A stretch of 64,000 nt of DNA from Rathayibacter iranicus NCPPB 2253 = VKM Ac-1602. Lineage in GTDB: Bacteria; Actinomycetota; Actinomycetes; Actinomycetales; Microbacteriaceae. The position numbers were made by a program, and so were the translations under genes. The stretch is from assembly GCF_003149025.1 (NCBI RefSeq), contig NZ_QGDV01000004.1, positions 1 through 64,000 on the forward strand, written 5' to 3'. Every line of letters begins with the position of its first letter. Positions within the stretch are counted from its first letter, which is position 1. The notes under the pieces are model-generated. The model was not told where the DNA came from. It saw only the letters and a program-made list of their open reading frames with translations, and did no database searches. Shown here one piece after another: positions 39,774-49,349 of this stretch.

Positions 39774-41123
39774 ATGATCCGACCCGCCGCCCCCGCCGCT
39801 GCCCAAGTGCTGGCGGTGGCGGTTCTCGCGGTGATGCTGGCCGGTCAGTCTCTCCGCAACAGTGTCGGCTGGTGGGGCTGGGGCGCGGTCATCGCCGTCC
39901 TCGTCATCGCCTCGATCGCCGTCCTCGTGCGCGCCCGTCCGCGCCTGCGCTGGGCGCGTGCTCCGAAGTCACTGGTCGCCTTCCTCGCACTCGCGGTGCT
40001 CTCGCTGCTGTGGTCGGCCTATCCCGGGGCGAGCGCCATCGGAGTGACCGCGCAAGTGGCCACGACGTTCGGTGGCGTCGTGCTCGCCCTGACGCTGAGC
40101 ACCGGCGAGCTGGTGACCGCACTGGGCCGGGCCCTGCGAATCTCGGTCGGGCTCTCTCTCCTCTTCGAGCTAGTGGTCGCGGTCGTCGTCCGTCAGCCGA
40201 TCCTTCCCGTCGGGATCGAGGTTCCCGCCGACGGGCGCGTCCCCGCCGCCTTTTACTGGTCGCAGGCCGCCCTGTTCACGGGCGAGCCGATCCAGGGCAT
40301 CGTCGGCAATCGCAACCTGCTCGGCTTCCTCGCGCTGCTGGGGCTGGTCGTCGTGGCAGTCGAGCTGGCAGCGCACTCGATCCGCCGCCGCTGGGGGGTG
40401 ATGTGGATCGTTCTCTTTGCCGCCGCGCTCGCCCTCACGCGCTCTGCCACCGTGCTGGTCTGCGCGGTCGCCGTCGTACTCGCCGCCGCCTTCGCGCTCT
40501 GGGCCCGCCGCCGCGGCGAGTCCGCACGACGGCCCGTTTACCTCACCGCGGCCGGACTCGCCGTCGTCGTGGTCGCGGGAGGCATCGCGGGCTGGTCATC
40601 CTTGCTCGCCCTCCTCGGCAAGAGCGAGGACGCAACTGGCCGGCTCGACATCTGGCGCTCCGTCGCCGAACTGGCAGCGCAGCGTCCCGTGCTCGGCTGG
40701 GGCTGGGTCAGCTACTGGGCGCCGTGGGTCGCCCCGTTCGACACACTGGCCGAGCGGAAGGGCGTCCTCTACCTCCAGGCGCACGACGCCTGGCTCGACG
40801 TCGCGCTCCAGCTCGGCGCGGTCGGCCTCGTCCTCTTTGCCGCTGTCGCCGTCTCGACCCTCTGGCGTTCGTGGTTTCGAGCCGTCGACCGCCCGAGGCT
40901 CACGGCGGCGACGGTCCTCCCCTATTCCGCCGTCTCCCTCGCGCCGCTCCTGCTCGTCGTCGCACTCCTCGCGCACTCCCTCGTCGAGAGCCGGATCCTG
41001 ATCGAGGGCGGCTGGCTGCTCCTGGTGCTGCTCGCCGTGCAGACCAAGCAGCCAGCGACCGAGGCGGCCGATGTCCTCTCCTCGACACCGCTCCCTCTCG
41101 CGGGTGCCCACCCGGAGCGATGA
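39774..41123 (+). CDS. O-antigen ligase/polymerase-like membrane protein (Wzy_C)
   Basis: 449 residues with ten to twelve membrane helices. The Wzy_C loop is recognised from G-N-R-N-L-L-G-F-L-A-L-L (after the third helix pair), an extracytoplasmic D-A-T-G-R-L-D-I-W-R-S segment, and G-W-G-W-V-S-Y-W. Such proteins join or polymerise undecaprenyl-linked glycans on the outer face of the membrane. No clear ribosome site precedes ATG 39774. The stop overlaps the next gene, a paralogue, by ATGA. Confidence 0.85.
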   Translation: MIRPAAPAAAQVLAVAVLAVMLAGQSLRNSVGWWGWGAVIAVLVIASIAVLVRARPRLRWARAPKSLVAFLALAVLSLLWSAYPGASAIGVTAQVATTFGGVVLALTLSTGELVTALGRALRISVGLSLLFELVVAVVVRQPILPVGIEVPADGRVPAAFYWSQAALFTGEPIQGIVGNRNLLGFLALLGLVVVAVELAAHSIRRRWGVMWIVLFAAALALTRSATVLVCAVAVVLAAAFALWARRRGESARRPVYLTAAGLAVVVVAGGIAGWSSLLALLGKSEDATGRLDIWRSVAELAAQRPVLGWGWVSYWAPWVAPFDTLAERKGVLYLQAHDAWLDVALQLGAVGLVLFAAVAVSTLWRSWFRAVDRPRLTAATVLPYSAVSLAPLLLVVALLAHSLVESRILIEGGWLLLVLLAVQTKQPATEAADVLSSTPLPLAGAHPER

Positions 41124-42400
41124 GGCCTCGCCGCCCCTCGCTCCCCTCCTCCGTCGCCGACGCGGCGGCCTCGCCGCAGTTCGCCGCGGCTCTCGCGCAG
41201 ACCACCCTCGTCACGGTCCTCTGCGCTCCTTCCGTGCGGGGGATGATCGGCTGGCCCGGCTACGTCGCGGCGATAGCGAGCCTGAGCGTCCTCGCCGCAG
41301 TCATGCTGATCCTGCGTCGCGGCTTACTCGACTGGGAAGGCCTACTACCGACGAGCATCCTGATGTTCCTCGGCTGGACCGGCCTGAGCGTGCTCTGGAG
41401 CGGATATCAGTGGGCGACGGTCTCGAGTGTCGCCTACCAGTTCGCCCTCGCCTTCCTGGCGATCGTGATCGGGCTCACGCGGGACGTCATCCAAATCATC
41501 CGCTCGGTCGGCGACGTTCTGCGGTTCGTGCTGATCGCCTCGCTCGCGATAGAGGTACTGGCCGGGGTCCTGATTGACCGGCCCCTGCGCTTTCTCGGCG
41601 TCGAGGGTTTGCTGGCGTTCGGCGGACCGATCCAGGGGCTGGTCGGCACCCGCAACCAGCTGGGACTCGTGTGTCTTCTGGCGATCGTGACGTTCTCGGT
41701 CGAACTGATGACGCGCTCCGTCGCCCGCGGCCCGGCGATCGCCTCGATCGTGCTGGCGGTGGTGACCCTGCTGTTCACCCGCTCCGCCGTGAGCGCCGGC
41801 GTCCTCGCGGTGGCCGCCGTGGTCGCCCTCGCCCTGCGCTGGGTGCGCCACGGCGACGGCACGCAACGCCGACGGAGGCAGTACCTCGTCCTCGGCGTCG
41901 CTGTCGCCGCGGCCCTGACCGCCTGGCTCCTGCGCTACCGCGTGATCGAACTGCTCAACGCGGGCAGCGAGTTCGAGTTCCGGCTGCGGCTCTGGCAGCA
42001 GGTCTGGCGCTTCACCGACCTCGCGCCGGTCATCGGCTGGGGGTGGGTCGGCTATTGGCGCACCGACCTCTCCCCCTTCGCCGCAATCGACTACCTCTCT
42101 GGCCGACCGCACTCGTCGAGCCTGAACGCGCTGTTGGATGTAGCGCTACAGGTGGGCGCGGTCGGAGTGGTGCTCTTCGTCGTGCTGGTGGGCCTCGCGC
42201 TGTGGCGCTCCTGGCTGATCGCCTCCCAGCGCCGCGCGGTCGTGCATGTCTGGCCGGTGCTGGTGTTGACAGTGCTCATCGTTACCGGCTTGGCCGAGAG
42301 TTCGATCCTGCTCGACGCGGGCTGGCTCCTCGTCGTGCTCTGCGCGATGCGGGCGGCGCAGGGGCTGAGTTGGCGCCGCCTGGTACACCCGCGCGACTGA
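41120..42400 (+). CDS. O-antigen ligase/polymerase-like membrane protein, second copy
   Basis: 426 residues, same helix plan as the preceding gene: G-T-R-N-Q-L-G-L-V-C-L-L, F-R-L-R-L-W-Q-Q-V-W and G-W-G-W-V-G-Y-W motifs. ATG overlaps the stop of the first copy (ATGA). Sequence is clearly diverged, so the two are old paralogues that may use different glycans or act together. A convergent glycosyltransferase ends 24 bp downstream. Confidence 0.85.
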   Translation: MRPRRPSLPSSVADAAASPQFAAALAQTTLVTVLCAPSVRGMIGWPGYVAAIASLSVLAAVMLILRRGLLDWEGLLPTSILMFLGWTGLSVLWSGYQWATVSSVAYQFALAFLAIVIGLTRDVIQIIRSVGDVLRFVLIASLAIEVLAGVLIDRPLRFLGVEGLLAFGGPIQGLVGTRNQLGLVCLLAIVTFSVELMTRSVARGPAIASIVLAVVTLLFTRSAVSAGVLAVAAVVALALRWVRHGDGTQRRRRQYLVLGVAVAAALTAWLLRYRVIELLNAGSEFEFRLRLWQQVWRFTDLAPVIGWGWVGYWRTDLSPFAAIDYLSGRPHSSSLNALLDVALQVGAVGVVLFVVLVGLALWRSWLIASQRRAVVHVWPVLVLTVLIVTGLAESSILLDAGWLLVVLCAMRAAQGLSWRRLVHPRD

Positions 42401-42423
42401 ACCCGACCGACAGCGACCTGCGG

Positions 42424-43524
42424 TCAGCGGCGGCGCTGCTCCCCCACCGCGCGAAATACCGCGAGGTGCTCCTCCCGGCAGCGTTCCCAGCTGAAGCGCC
42501 GTGCCCGCTCGACACCCCGGGGGCCGAGGTCGGCGGTCCTGGCGATCGCCTCGATGATTCCGTCGGCGATCGAACGCGGCTCCAGCGGGTCCACGTAGAC
42601 CGCGGCCTCGCCGCAAATCTCGGGCAGCGCGCCCGAGTCAGCCGCAGCGACCGGGCAGCCGGACGCCATCGCCTCGATCGGCGGGAAGCCGAACCCCTCG
42701 TACAGGCTCGGGAACGCCAGCACCGCGGCGCGACGGTAGAGGTCGGCAAGTTCGTCAGGAGTGACGTGACCGCGCCAGTCGACGAAGTCCGGCAGCGGGC
42801 CGAGCCGGTCCAGATCGCCCCCGGTGAGCACCAGACGCAGGGCGTGCCCCTCCGCCCGCAGCAACCGCACCGCCTCGAAGAGGCGAGCGTGGTTTTTGTG
42901 CGGCCAGGCCCGCGCCGGATAGAACACGAAGTCCTCGCGCGGGCCGAAGTTCGGGGTGAAGCGCTCGGTGTCTACGCCGAGGTGCGACACGTAAATCCGT
43001 TCCTCGGGGATGTGGAGCAGTTCGACAATCCGCCCTTTCGTAAAAGCACTGATCGTGATGATGGCATCGGCCCGCCGCGCGGTCGCCTCGTAGGCGATCC
43101 GGCGGAAGAAGCGTTCGACACGGGGGAAGAGCTGCGGGAGATCCCGGTGCTGCAAGTCAAACACCATCTGCACGTGACCCTGGCGACGCGACGGCCACGG
43201 CAGCGGAACGGTGAAGGGAAAGTACAGGACGGCATCGGGGCCCAGGCGCCGACGCAGGCGCGGGATGCGCAGCAGCGCCTGGAGCATCCCCATCGCCCGG
43301 CGACGGTGCCCGGACCCGCTCACGACCCCCTCCGCCACGAGCTCGGGCACCCCCTCGCTAAAGCCGCGCGCGTTCTCAGGTACGAGCACCTGGACCGCGA
43401 GCCCCTCCTCATCTGCTCGCGGCACCAGGAGGCGCGTCAGCGCCCGGGCGTAGGTCTCGCCGCCGCCCATGCCGCCGGGGTCGACGGTGAGCACGGCGAG
43501 CGCGACGGAGAGCGGGTGCGGCAT
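42424..43524 (-). CDS. Glycosyltransferase family 4
   Basis: 366 residues, two Rossmann-like GT-B domains. N-terminal acceptor domain starts with G-G-M-G-G-G-E-T-Y-A-R-A-L. The donor side carries H-K-N-H-A-R-L-F-E-A and the E-x7-E-like motif in Y-E-G-F-G-F-P-P-I-E-A-M-A-S-G-C-P-V. Retaining sugar transferase acting in the cytoplasm on a lipid-linked glycan. ATG 43524 is chosen over a TTG three codons upstream. It faces the ligase pair. Confidence 0.93.
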   Translation of the reverse strand: MPHPLSVALAVLTVDPGGMGGGETYARALTRLLVPRADEEGLAVQVLVPENARGFSEGVPELVAEGVVSGSGHRRRAMGMLQALLRIPRLRRRLGPDAVLYFPFTVPLPWPSRRQGHVQMVFDLQHRDLPQLFPRVERFFRRIAYEATARRADAIITISAFTKGRIVELLHIPEERIYVSHLGVDTERFTPNFGPREDFVFYPARAWPHKNHARLFEAVRLLRAEGHALRLVLTGGDLDRLGPLPDFVDWRGHVTPDELADLYRRAAVLAFPSLYEGFGFPPIEAMASGCPVAAADSGALPEICGEAAVYVDPLEPRSIADGIIEAIARTADLGPRGVERARRFSWERCREEHLAVFRAVGEQRRR

Positions 43525-43647
43525 GGCGTCCAATCAGGTCTGGGCCGGCCCAGAATACCGGCGCTGCCACGCCGCTCCCGATGCCCACTGACGCCCGCGG
43601 GTAGGATAAAGCCCGCTGTCATCGACCCCGACGAATTGGACCACCAC

Positions 43648-44631
<984 letters not shown>

Positions 44632-44636
44632 CCGCC

Positions 44637-45596
44637 ATGCCGTCAGCGTTCGTCACCGGGGCGAGCGGGCAGGACGGGGGCTACCTCGTCGAACGCCTGC
44701 TTGCCGACGGCTGGGAGGTCTCCGCGCTCGTGCGCAAGACCGACGACTCAGCCCTGCCCGCCGCTGTGCGCCCTTTCGAGGGCGACCTGCGCGATCCCGC
44801 CCGCCTCGGCCGCATCGTCGCTGAGGCGGAGCCAGACGCGGTCTTTCACCTCGCCGGCCTCTCCTCGGTCGCGCTCTCCTGGCAGGAGCCCGTGCTGGCC
44901 GCCGAGATCACCGGTACCGCGGTCGCCGCGCTCCTGGAGGCGTCCCTCTCGCTCCAGGAGTCAGCCGGACGCGAGGTGCGATTTGTCCAGGCCTCCTCCT
45001 CCGAAATCTTCGGAGCGGCGGCCGAAATCCCGCAGTCTGAGCAGACTCCGATCCGTCCCGTCTCGCCGTACGGCGCAGCAAAGGCATTTGCGCACCACCT
45101 CGTCGCCGTTTATCGCGGGCGTGGGTTGCACGCCTCCTCCGGCATCCTCTACAACCACGAGTCCCCGCGTCGGCCGCTGAGCTTCGTGACTCGGAAGATC
45201 ACGGCAGGGGTCGCCGCCATCGCGACGGGCACCGAATCGGAACTCTCCCTCGGCAACCTCGACGCGCGCCGCGACTGGGGCTGGGCGCCCGACTACGTCG
45301 ACGCCCTCCTACGTGCCTCACGCGCCGACCAGCCCGACGACTACGTCGTGGCGACCGGTATCGCGCACTCGGTCCGCGACTTCGTGCGCGCAGCCTTCAC
45401 AGCCGCCGGGATCGACGACTGGGAGCGGCGCGTCACCATCGACCCGCGGTTTGCCCGACCGGTCGATGCCCCCGAGATGCGGGGGGATGCCTCTCGGGCC
45501 CGGGAAGTCCTCGGCTGGACGCCGACGGTCGGCTTCGAGCAGATCGTCGCCCGCATGGTCGAGCACGACCTCGACCTGGCCCGCCGCGCAGACTGA
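44637..45596 (+). CDS. Gmd-like NAD-dependent epimerase/dehydratase (probable GDP-4-keto-6-deoxymannose reductase step)
   Basis: 319 residues. G-A-S-G-Q-D-G-G-Y-L-V-E loop, S-S-S-E-I-F-G, Y-G-A-A-K and also Y-N-H-E-S-P-R-R, so by motif it is a second Gmd homologue rather than a standard RMD or Fcl. Compared with the neighbour it is shorter and more diverged. Inference: together the pair makes GDP-D-rhamnose or another GDP-6-deoxyhexose. It may alternatively be a redundant dehydratase. Five bp after gmd, same operon. Confidence 0.8.
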   Translation: MPSAFVTGASGQDGGYLVERLLADGWEVSALVRKTDDSALPAAVRPFEGDLRDPARLGRIVAEAEPDAVFHLAGLSSVALSWQEPVLAAEITGTAVAALLEASLSLQESAGREVRFVQASSSEIFGAAAEIPQSEQTPIRPVSPYGAAKAFAHHLVAVYRGRGLHASSGILYNHESPRRPLSFVTRKITAGVAAIATGTESELSLGNLDARRDWGWAPDYVDALLRASRADQPDDYVVATGIAHSVRDFVRAAFTAAGIDDWERRVTIDPRFARPVDAPEMRGDASRAREVLGWTPTVGFEQIVARMVEHDLDLARRAD

Positions 45597-45601
45597 TCCG
45601 C

Positions 45602-45650
45602 GCGCAGGTGGCCCCCGCTCCCTGACTCGGAGCAGGGGCGACCTGCACGC
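45602..45650. terminator. Bidirectional terminator
   Basis: A stem of about 18 bp with two mismatches (GCAGGTGGCCCCCGCTCC against GGAGCAGGGGCGACCTGC) lies between the convergent stops of the Gmd-like gene (45596) and the glycosyltransferase (45663). Confidence 0.7.
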
Positions 45651-45662
45651 GGTTGACGTCAG

Positions 45663-47162
45663 TCAGGCGGTCCTCGAGACCGCGGTTGCGGCGCGGTCCT
45701 CAGCAACACCCTCACCGTCAACGAGATACGACCAGACCCGCTCGGCGTACTCGTCCCAGGTGCCGCCATCGATCGCGAGCGCCTCCGCCGACAGCCGCGC
45801 GTGCAGCGCGTCATCGGTAAGGAGGCGCTCCAGAGCGGAGGCGATGTCGTGGTCGTCGTGCGGGTCGACGAACAGCGCGCCGCCACCCGAGGCGACCTCG
45901 CGCATACTGCCGAAGCCCGAGGTGACGACCGGCGTCCCGACCGAGATCGACTCGACGATCGGTAGCCCGTAGCCCTCATTGATCGAGGGGAACACTGTGC
46001 ACCGGGCAAGGCGGTATGCGCTCCAGAGCAGCGCGTCCGTGATCTTGGACAGGGAGCGGACCGGTCGACCGAAGCCCTCGAGCACCTCGAGCCGATACTC
46101 GAACTCCGCGCTGCTCCACGCGTTGCCTCCGATGAAGACAAGGCTGAACTTCAATCCCCGGCGCCACAGGATCTCGGCCGCCTGCAGCACGGCGAGGTGG
46201 TTCTTGCGCGGCTCATGGCTGCCGACGCAGACGACCAGCGGCAGGGTTCCGGTCACGAGCGAGCGCGCTGCCATGGCCAGCTCCTGCTCCGAGACGATCT
46301 CCGGCTGCGAGGGAAGCAGGATCGGGAGGATGTCGGGGCCCTGCATTCCGACACTGCCCAGCATGTGCCTCCAGCCGGAATACTCCGTGGCGGCCGCCTC
46401 CGAAATGGTCGCGATACGGTCCATGTGCGAGACAGCCACGAGCGTGCGCGAGAAGGCGGCGCTGATGCCGGTGCTCGCAGTCTCGGCGGTGGTGACTGGA
46501 ACGCAGTCGAACCCGATGGTGCCGGTGCGATTGCCACTGAATTCGGCCAGAGCAGAGACTCGCGATGTTCGCTCGTCCTCGACGGCAAGCTCGGGCAGGA
46601 TGTAGGTGCCCTGCCAGGGCACGATCACGCGAGACCGATCCTCGACCGCATCGGGGACACTGCCGGAAACGGCGTTGCTGCGTTGCTCCGGAGTCAGCAT
46701 CACGAGCGACTCATGCGTGGAATCCCATCCGACCAGGACGATCTCGTGGTCGCGAGTCCACCGGACGATGCTCTGGCGTACTACCCGCTGAATTCCCGTC
46801 GCGAGGCCGGTGCGCGCGGTGTGGTGGACGTCGACCACGACGGCGCCGACGATCACCTCGACCTCAGGGTGGTGGAACCGCGCGAACACGCGGGTGGAGG
46901 CGATGCTCGACGCGGCGTGCGCGAGCAGCGCCGCAGTGCCGTCCAGCCGAGCCCGTCGGCGCCCGTCGACGACGTCCTCGCGGCGAGGCAGGGTCCCGCG
47001 GAGCACGGCCAGCACCAGCCAGACCTCGCGGTCGGAGGGGGCAGGCAGCAGCACGCTGAGCTGCCCCGTCAACGCGTCGACGCTCTCGAGCGGCTCGACC
47101 GATGGCGCGAGCGTGCGCACCAGTGTGGCAAGACGATCGACCAGATACTGCTTAGAGCGCAC
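45663..47162 (-). CDS. Long glycosyltransferase family 4 with uncharacterised N-terminal region
   Basis: 499 residues. Residues ~1-100 match nothing I know. Next comes V-I-V-G-A-V-V-V-D-V and T-G-I-Q-R-V-V-R-Q, the start of the acceptor domain. The donor side shows C-V-G-S-H-E-P-R-K-N-H-L-A-V-L and N-E-G-Y-G-L-P-I-V-E-S-I-S-V-G-T-P. It is a clear paralogue of the gene upstream, with which it overlaps by 11 bp. GTG 47162 has GGAGGAG in front. Probably a retaining transferase of the locus. Confidence 0.88.
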   Translation of the reverse strand: MRSKQYLVDRLATLVRTLAPSVEPLESVDALTGQLSVLLPAPSDREVWLVLAVLRGTLPRREDVVDGRRRARLDGTAALLAHAASSIASTRVFARFHHPEVEVIVGAVVVDVHHTARTGLATGIQRVVRQSIVRWTRDHEIVLVGWDSTHESLVMLTPEQRSNAVSGSVPDAVEDRSRVIVPWQGTYILPELAVEDERTSRVSALAEFSGNRTGTIGFDCVPVTTAETASTGISAAFSRTLVAVSHMDRIATISEAAATEYSGWRHMLGSVGMQGPDILPILLPSQPEIVSEQELAMAARSLVTGTLPLVVCVGSHEPRKNHLAVLQAAEILWRRGLKFSLVFIGGNAWSSAEFEYRLEVLEGFGRPVRSLSKITDALLWSAYRLARCTVFPSINEGYGLPIVESISVGTPVVTSGFGSMREVASGGGALFVDPHDDHDIASALERLLTDDALHARLSAEALAIDGGTWDEYAERVWSYLVDGEGVAEDRAATAVSRTA

Positions 47163-48705
47163 GGGGCTCCTCCTCCTGCTTACTGAGCGTCGACCGTCCG
47201 ATGAGGGCGTTCCAGAGCTCGCGAGCGTAGTCGTCCCAGGTGCGCTCCGGCCGCTCGGCCGCTTCGTGCCTGAGCGAGTCGATCAGCTCAGGAGACGTCA
47301 GCAAGCGGCGCATCCCGTCGGTGATCTCTTCGTCTGATTCGGGGTCGATCAGGACGCAGCCGCCGTGCTCGGCGATCTGCGCGGTGCTTCCATAGCGGGA
47401 GGTGAGCACAGGAAGTCCGATCGAGAGTGCCTCGGCGACCGGAAGGCCATAGCCCTCGTGCAGCGACGGGAACGCCAGGAACAGCGCCTCGCGGTAGCTG
47501 GCGACCAGGACATCGTCGTCGGCGCCGCGGAGGACCTCGACCGGTCGCCCTGCCGCGACCAGCTCGCGCACGCGCGGATCGAAAACCTGATGCGCCCACG
47601 GATTCGCCCCACCGATGAAGCGGACGCGGAACCGGAGACCCTCCCGCCAGAGGACCTCGGCGGCGTGCAGCACAGCGAGATGATTCTTGCGCGGCTCCTG
47701 ACTACCAACGCAGAGCACGAGCGGCACGCCGGTCGAACCGCGATCGTCCGAGCGCAGCCCGTCCGGCAATTCGACAGGCAGCGGCACGGGTACCACGGCA
47801 GGTCCGGTCAGCCCCTGAGCGGGGAGGGCTCGAACGAAACCGTCGAACTCGAGTGCGGCCGCCGCGCTCACCGTGGCAACGCGCTTGGCATGTTTGACGA
47901 CGGCCAGGAAATTGACGAAACGCACCGTCTCCTCCGGCGGGACGGTGTCGGCGCTGACGACCGGGATAGCGTCGTGGCCGAGAATCACGACCTCGTTGCC
48001 GGAGTATTCAGCAAGCGCCGCGAGGGGTCCGCACTGGTTGTAGTCAGGCACCGAGGGGATGAGGACGATGCTGCGATACGGGACGACGAACTCGGTCTGT
48101 TCCGGATCACCGTGCTCCCAATCGCGCCGGGCCGAGGAGGACCAGTCAACGACGCGCTCGTGCTCGATGGCACTGAGCCGCCGGAAAGACATCGAGCCGT
48201 GCACCCAGGCAACCGGCACGATCTCCTGCTCCGCGTCCCAGCGCGAGACCGTCTGACGGACGACGCGCTGCACTCCGGTGTTGTGCGAATGCCGCGCCGG
48301 GAAGTCAACGTCGACCACGACCGCTCCGGTGACCACCTCGACGCGGGCGTCAAGATCTGCGAAACCTGTGGCGGTGCGCGAACCGGCCTCGAGGAAGATG
48401 CGCAGGGCCGCCGCCTCCGGCGCAAGCTCGAGAGCGCGGCGGAACCAGTCGAAGAGTTCACTCGTCGGATATGCGGCGGTAAACGAGACAAGCGCGACCC
48501 ACGTCAGCTCGTCGTCCTGGCGGAGGCGAATCTCGCGGGCCACCTCGTCGAGGTAAACCCCCGCTCCGCGCGCGCGCAGCGCCGCCCGACGTTCCTCGGT
48601 AAAGAGCAGGGTGCCGATTTGCTCGAGTCGCTGCAGCATCGCTTCGGTGCGCACGACGCGCGCGGCATCAGCGCTCTCGGTCGTGACCCTGGGCCGCTCG
48701 CTCAT
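47152..48705 (-). CDS. Long glycosyltransferase family 4, paralogue
   Basis: 517 residues. Same plan as the downstream gene: ~120-residue leading region, G-A-V-V-V-D-V-D-F-P-A-R and T-G-V-Q-R-V-V-R-Q-T, then C-V-G-S-Q-E-P-R-K-N-H-L-A-V-L and H-E-G-Y-G-L-P-V-A-E-A-L-S-I-G-L. Tandem duplication is evident. ATG overlaps the stop of the small upstream gene (ATGA), so the three genes form one coupled operon. Confidence 0.88.
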   Translation of the reverse strand: MSERPRVTTESADAARVVRTEAMLQRLEQIGTLLFTEERRAALRARGAGVYLDEVAREIRLRQDDELTWVALVSFTAAYPTSELFDWFRRALELAPEAAALRIFLEAGSRTATGFADLDARVEVVTGAVVVDVDFPARHSHNTGVQRVVRQTVSRWDAEQEIVPVAWVHGSMSFRRLSAIEHERVVDWSSSARRDWEHGDPEQTEFVVPYRSIVLIPSVPDYNQCGPLAALAEYSGNEVVILGHDAIPVVSADTVPPEETVRFVNFLAVVKHAKRVATVSAAAALEFDGFVRALPAQGLTGPAVVPVPLPVELPDGLRSDDRGSTGVPLVLCVGSQEPRKNHLAVLHAAEVLWREGLRFRVRFIGGANPWAHQVFDPRVRELVAAGRPVEVLRGADDDVLVASYREALFLAFPSLHEGYGLPVAEALSIGLPVLTSRYGSTAQIAEHGGCVLIDPESDEEITDGMRRLLTSPELIDSLRHEAAERPERTWDDYARELWNALIGRSTLSKQEEEPRAL

Positions 48706-49196
48706 CGCGCCCGACCGGACAGGCGGCGCTTGACGAACCGTGCGCTATGGCCGACGGCGCCCGGCAGACCGAGCTGCTCAACGCGGATCTGGAAGGTGCG
48801 GACGAGTCGCAGGGGCTTAGTCACCCGCCAGGACAGCGTGCGCTCGAAGCCGGAGGCGGTCACCCCACCCACCTGGATTCGCTTGACCCATTCGTCGAGA
48901 GGATCATTGAGGAGGGCGTCGACCTGTGTGCGCAGTCGTGCGAGTTCGGCGCCCTCGGACTCCTGCTCAGCGGGAGGCGGGACGGCGGCAGCAGCCGCAC
49001 GCTGGGGGGTAACCCGCACGGACGCGACGTCGCTGCGCGAGACAACCGGAGCATTTGGGGAGCCGTCAACAGCGGCCTCCAGGCTCGGGTCGGGCGCGAG
49101 TGGAGCGTCCTCTCCGGAACCGCCGAGGACGGGAGCCGGATCCCCTTCGCGGTGCGGCTCTGGGTCCAGCGGAACATCGGTTGGCTGCGTGGGCAT
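48702..49196 (-). CDS. Small hypothetical protein of the polysaccharide locus
   Basis: 164 residues. About 75 residues of Pro/Asp/Glu-rich, probably disordered sequence, then a short coiled-coil-like helix (A-E-L-A-R-L-R-T-Q-V-D-A-L-L), then a basic C-terminal domain with L-S-W-R-V-T-K-P-L-R-L-V-R. The S-W-R-V-T-x-P-L-R segment occurs in many actinobacterial glycosyltransferase-linked proteins. First gene of the coupled operon with the two long glycosyltransferases and divergent from wzm. May be a scaffold or regulator of export; function unknown. Confidence 0.7.
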   Translation of the reverse strand: MPTQPTDVPLDPEPHREGDPAPVLGGSGEDAPLAPDPSLEAAVDGSPNAPVVSRSDVASVRVTPQRAAAAAVPPPAEQESEGAELARLRTQVDALLNDPLDEWVKRIQVGGVTASGFERTLSWRVTKPLRLVRTFQIRVEQLGLPGAVGHSARFVKRRLSGRAR

Positions 49197-49300
49197 GGCG
49201 AACACCTCGTTTATGTCGTTCAGTCGGCGAGCGGGAGCAAGACTACCCGCGAAAGGGCGAGACCCGGCACGCCAGCCGGGTTGCCCAGTGAGCCCGCACG

Positions 49301-49306
49301 TATAAT
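49301..49306 (+). promoter_or_regulatory. Likely -10 box of the wzm-wzt operon
   Basis: A perfect TATAAT lies 44 bp before the wzm ATG in otherwise G/C-rich DNA. A -35 element is weak (TTGCCC with only 14-bp spacing). Confidence 0.5.
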
Positions 49307-49349
49307 GATGCGGTCCGTCGCCCGGCGGAGGCCGAGAGCTTGGAGTTCC

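Noticed and set aside
39872-41119. Plus-strand frame that overlaps the first ligase gene and joins the second
   Set aside because: Its first 415 residues are arginine-rich shadow of the ligase gene; only the part from ATG 41120 is real.
41671-43647. Long in-frame extension upstream of gmd
   Set aside because: It reads through the second ligase gene and antisense of a glycosyltransferase; gmd homology starts at GTG 43648.
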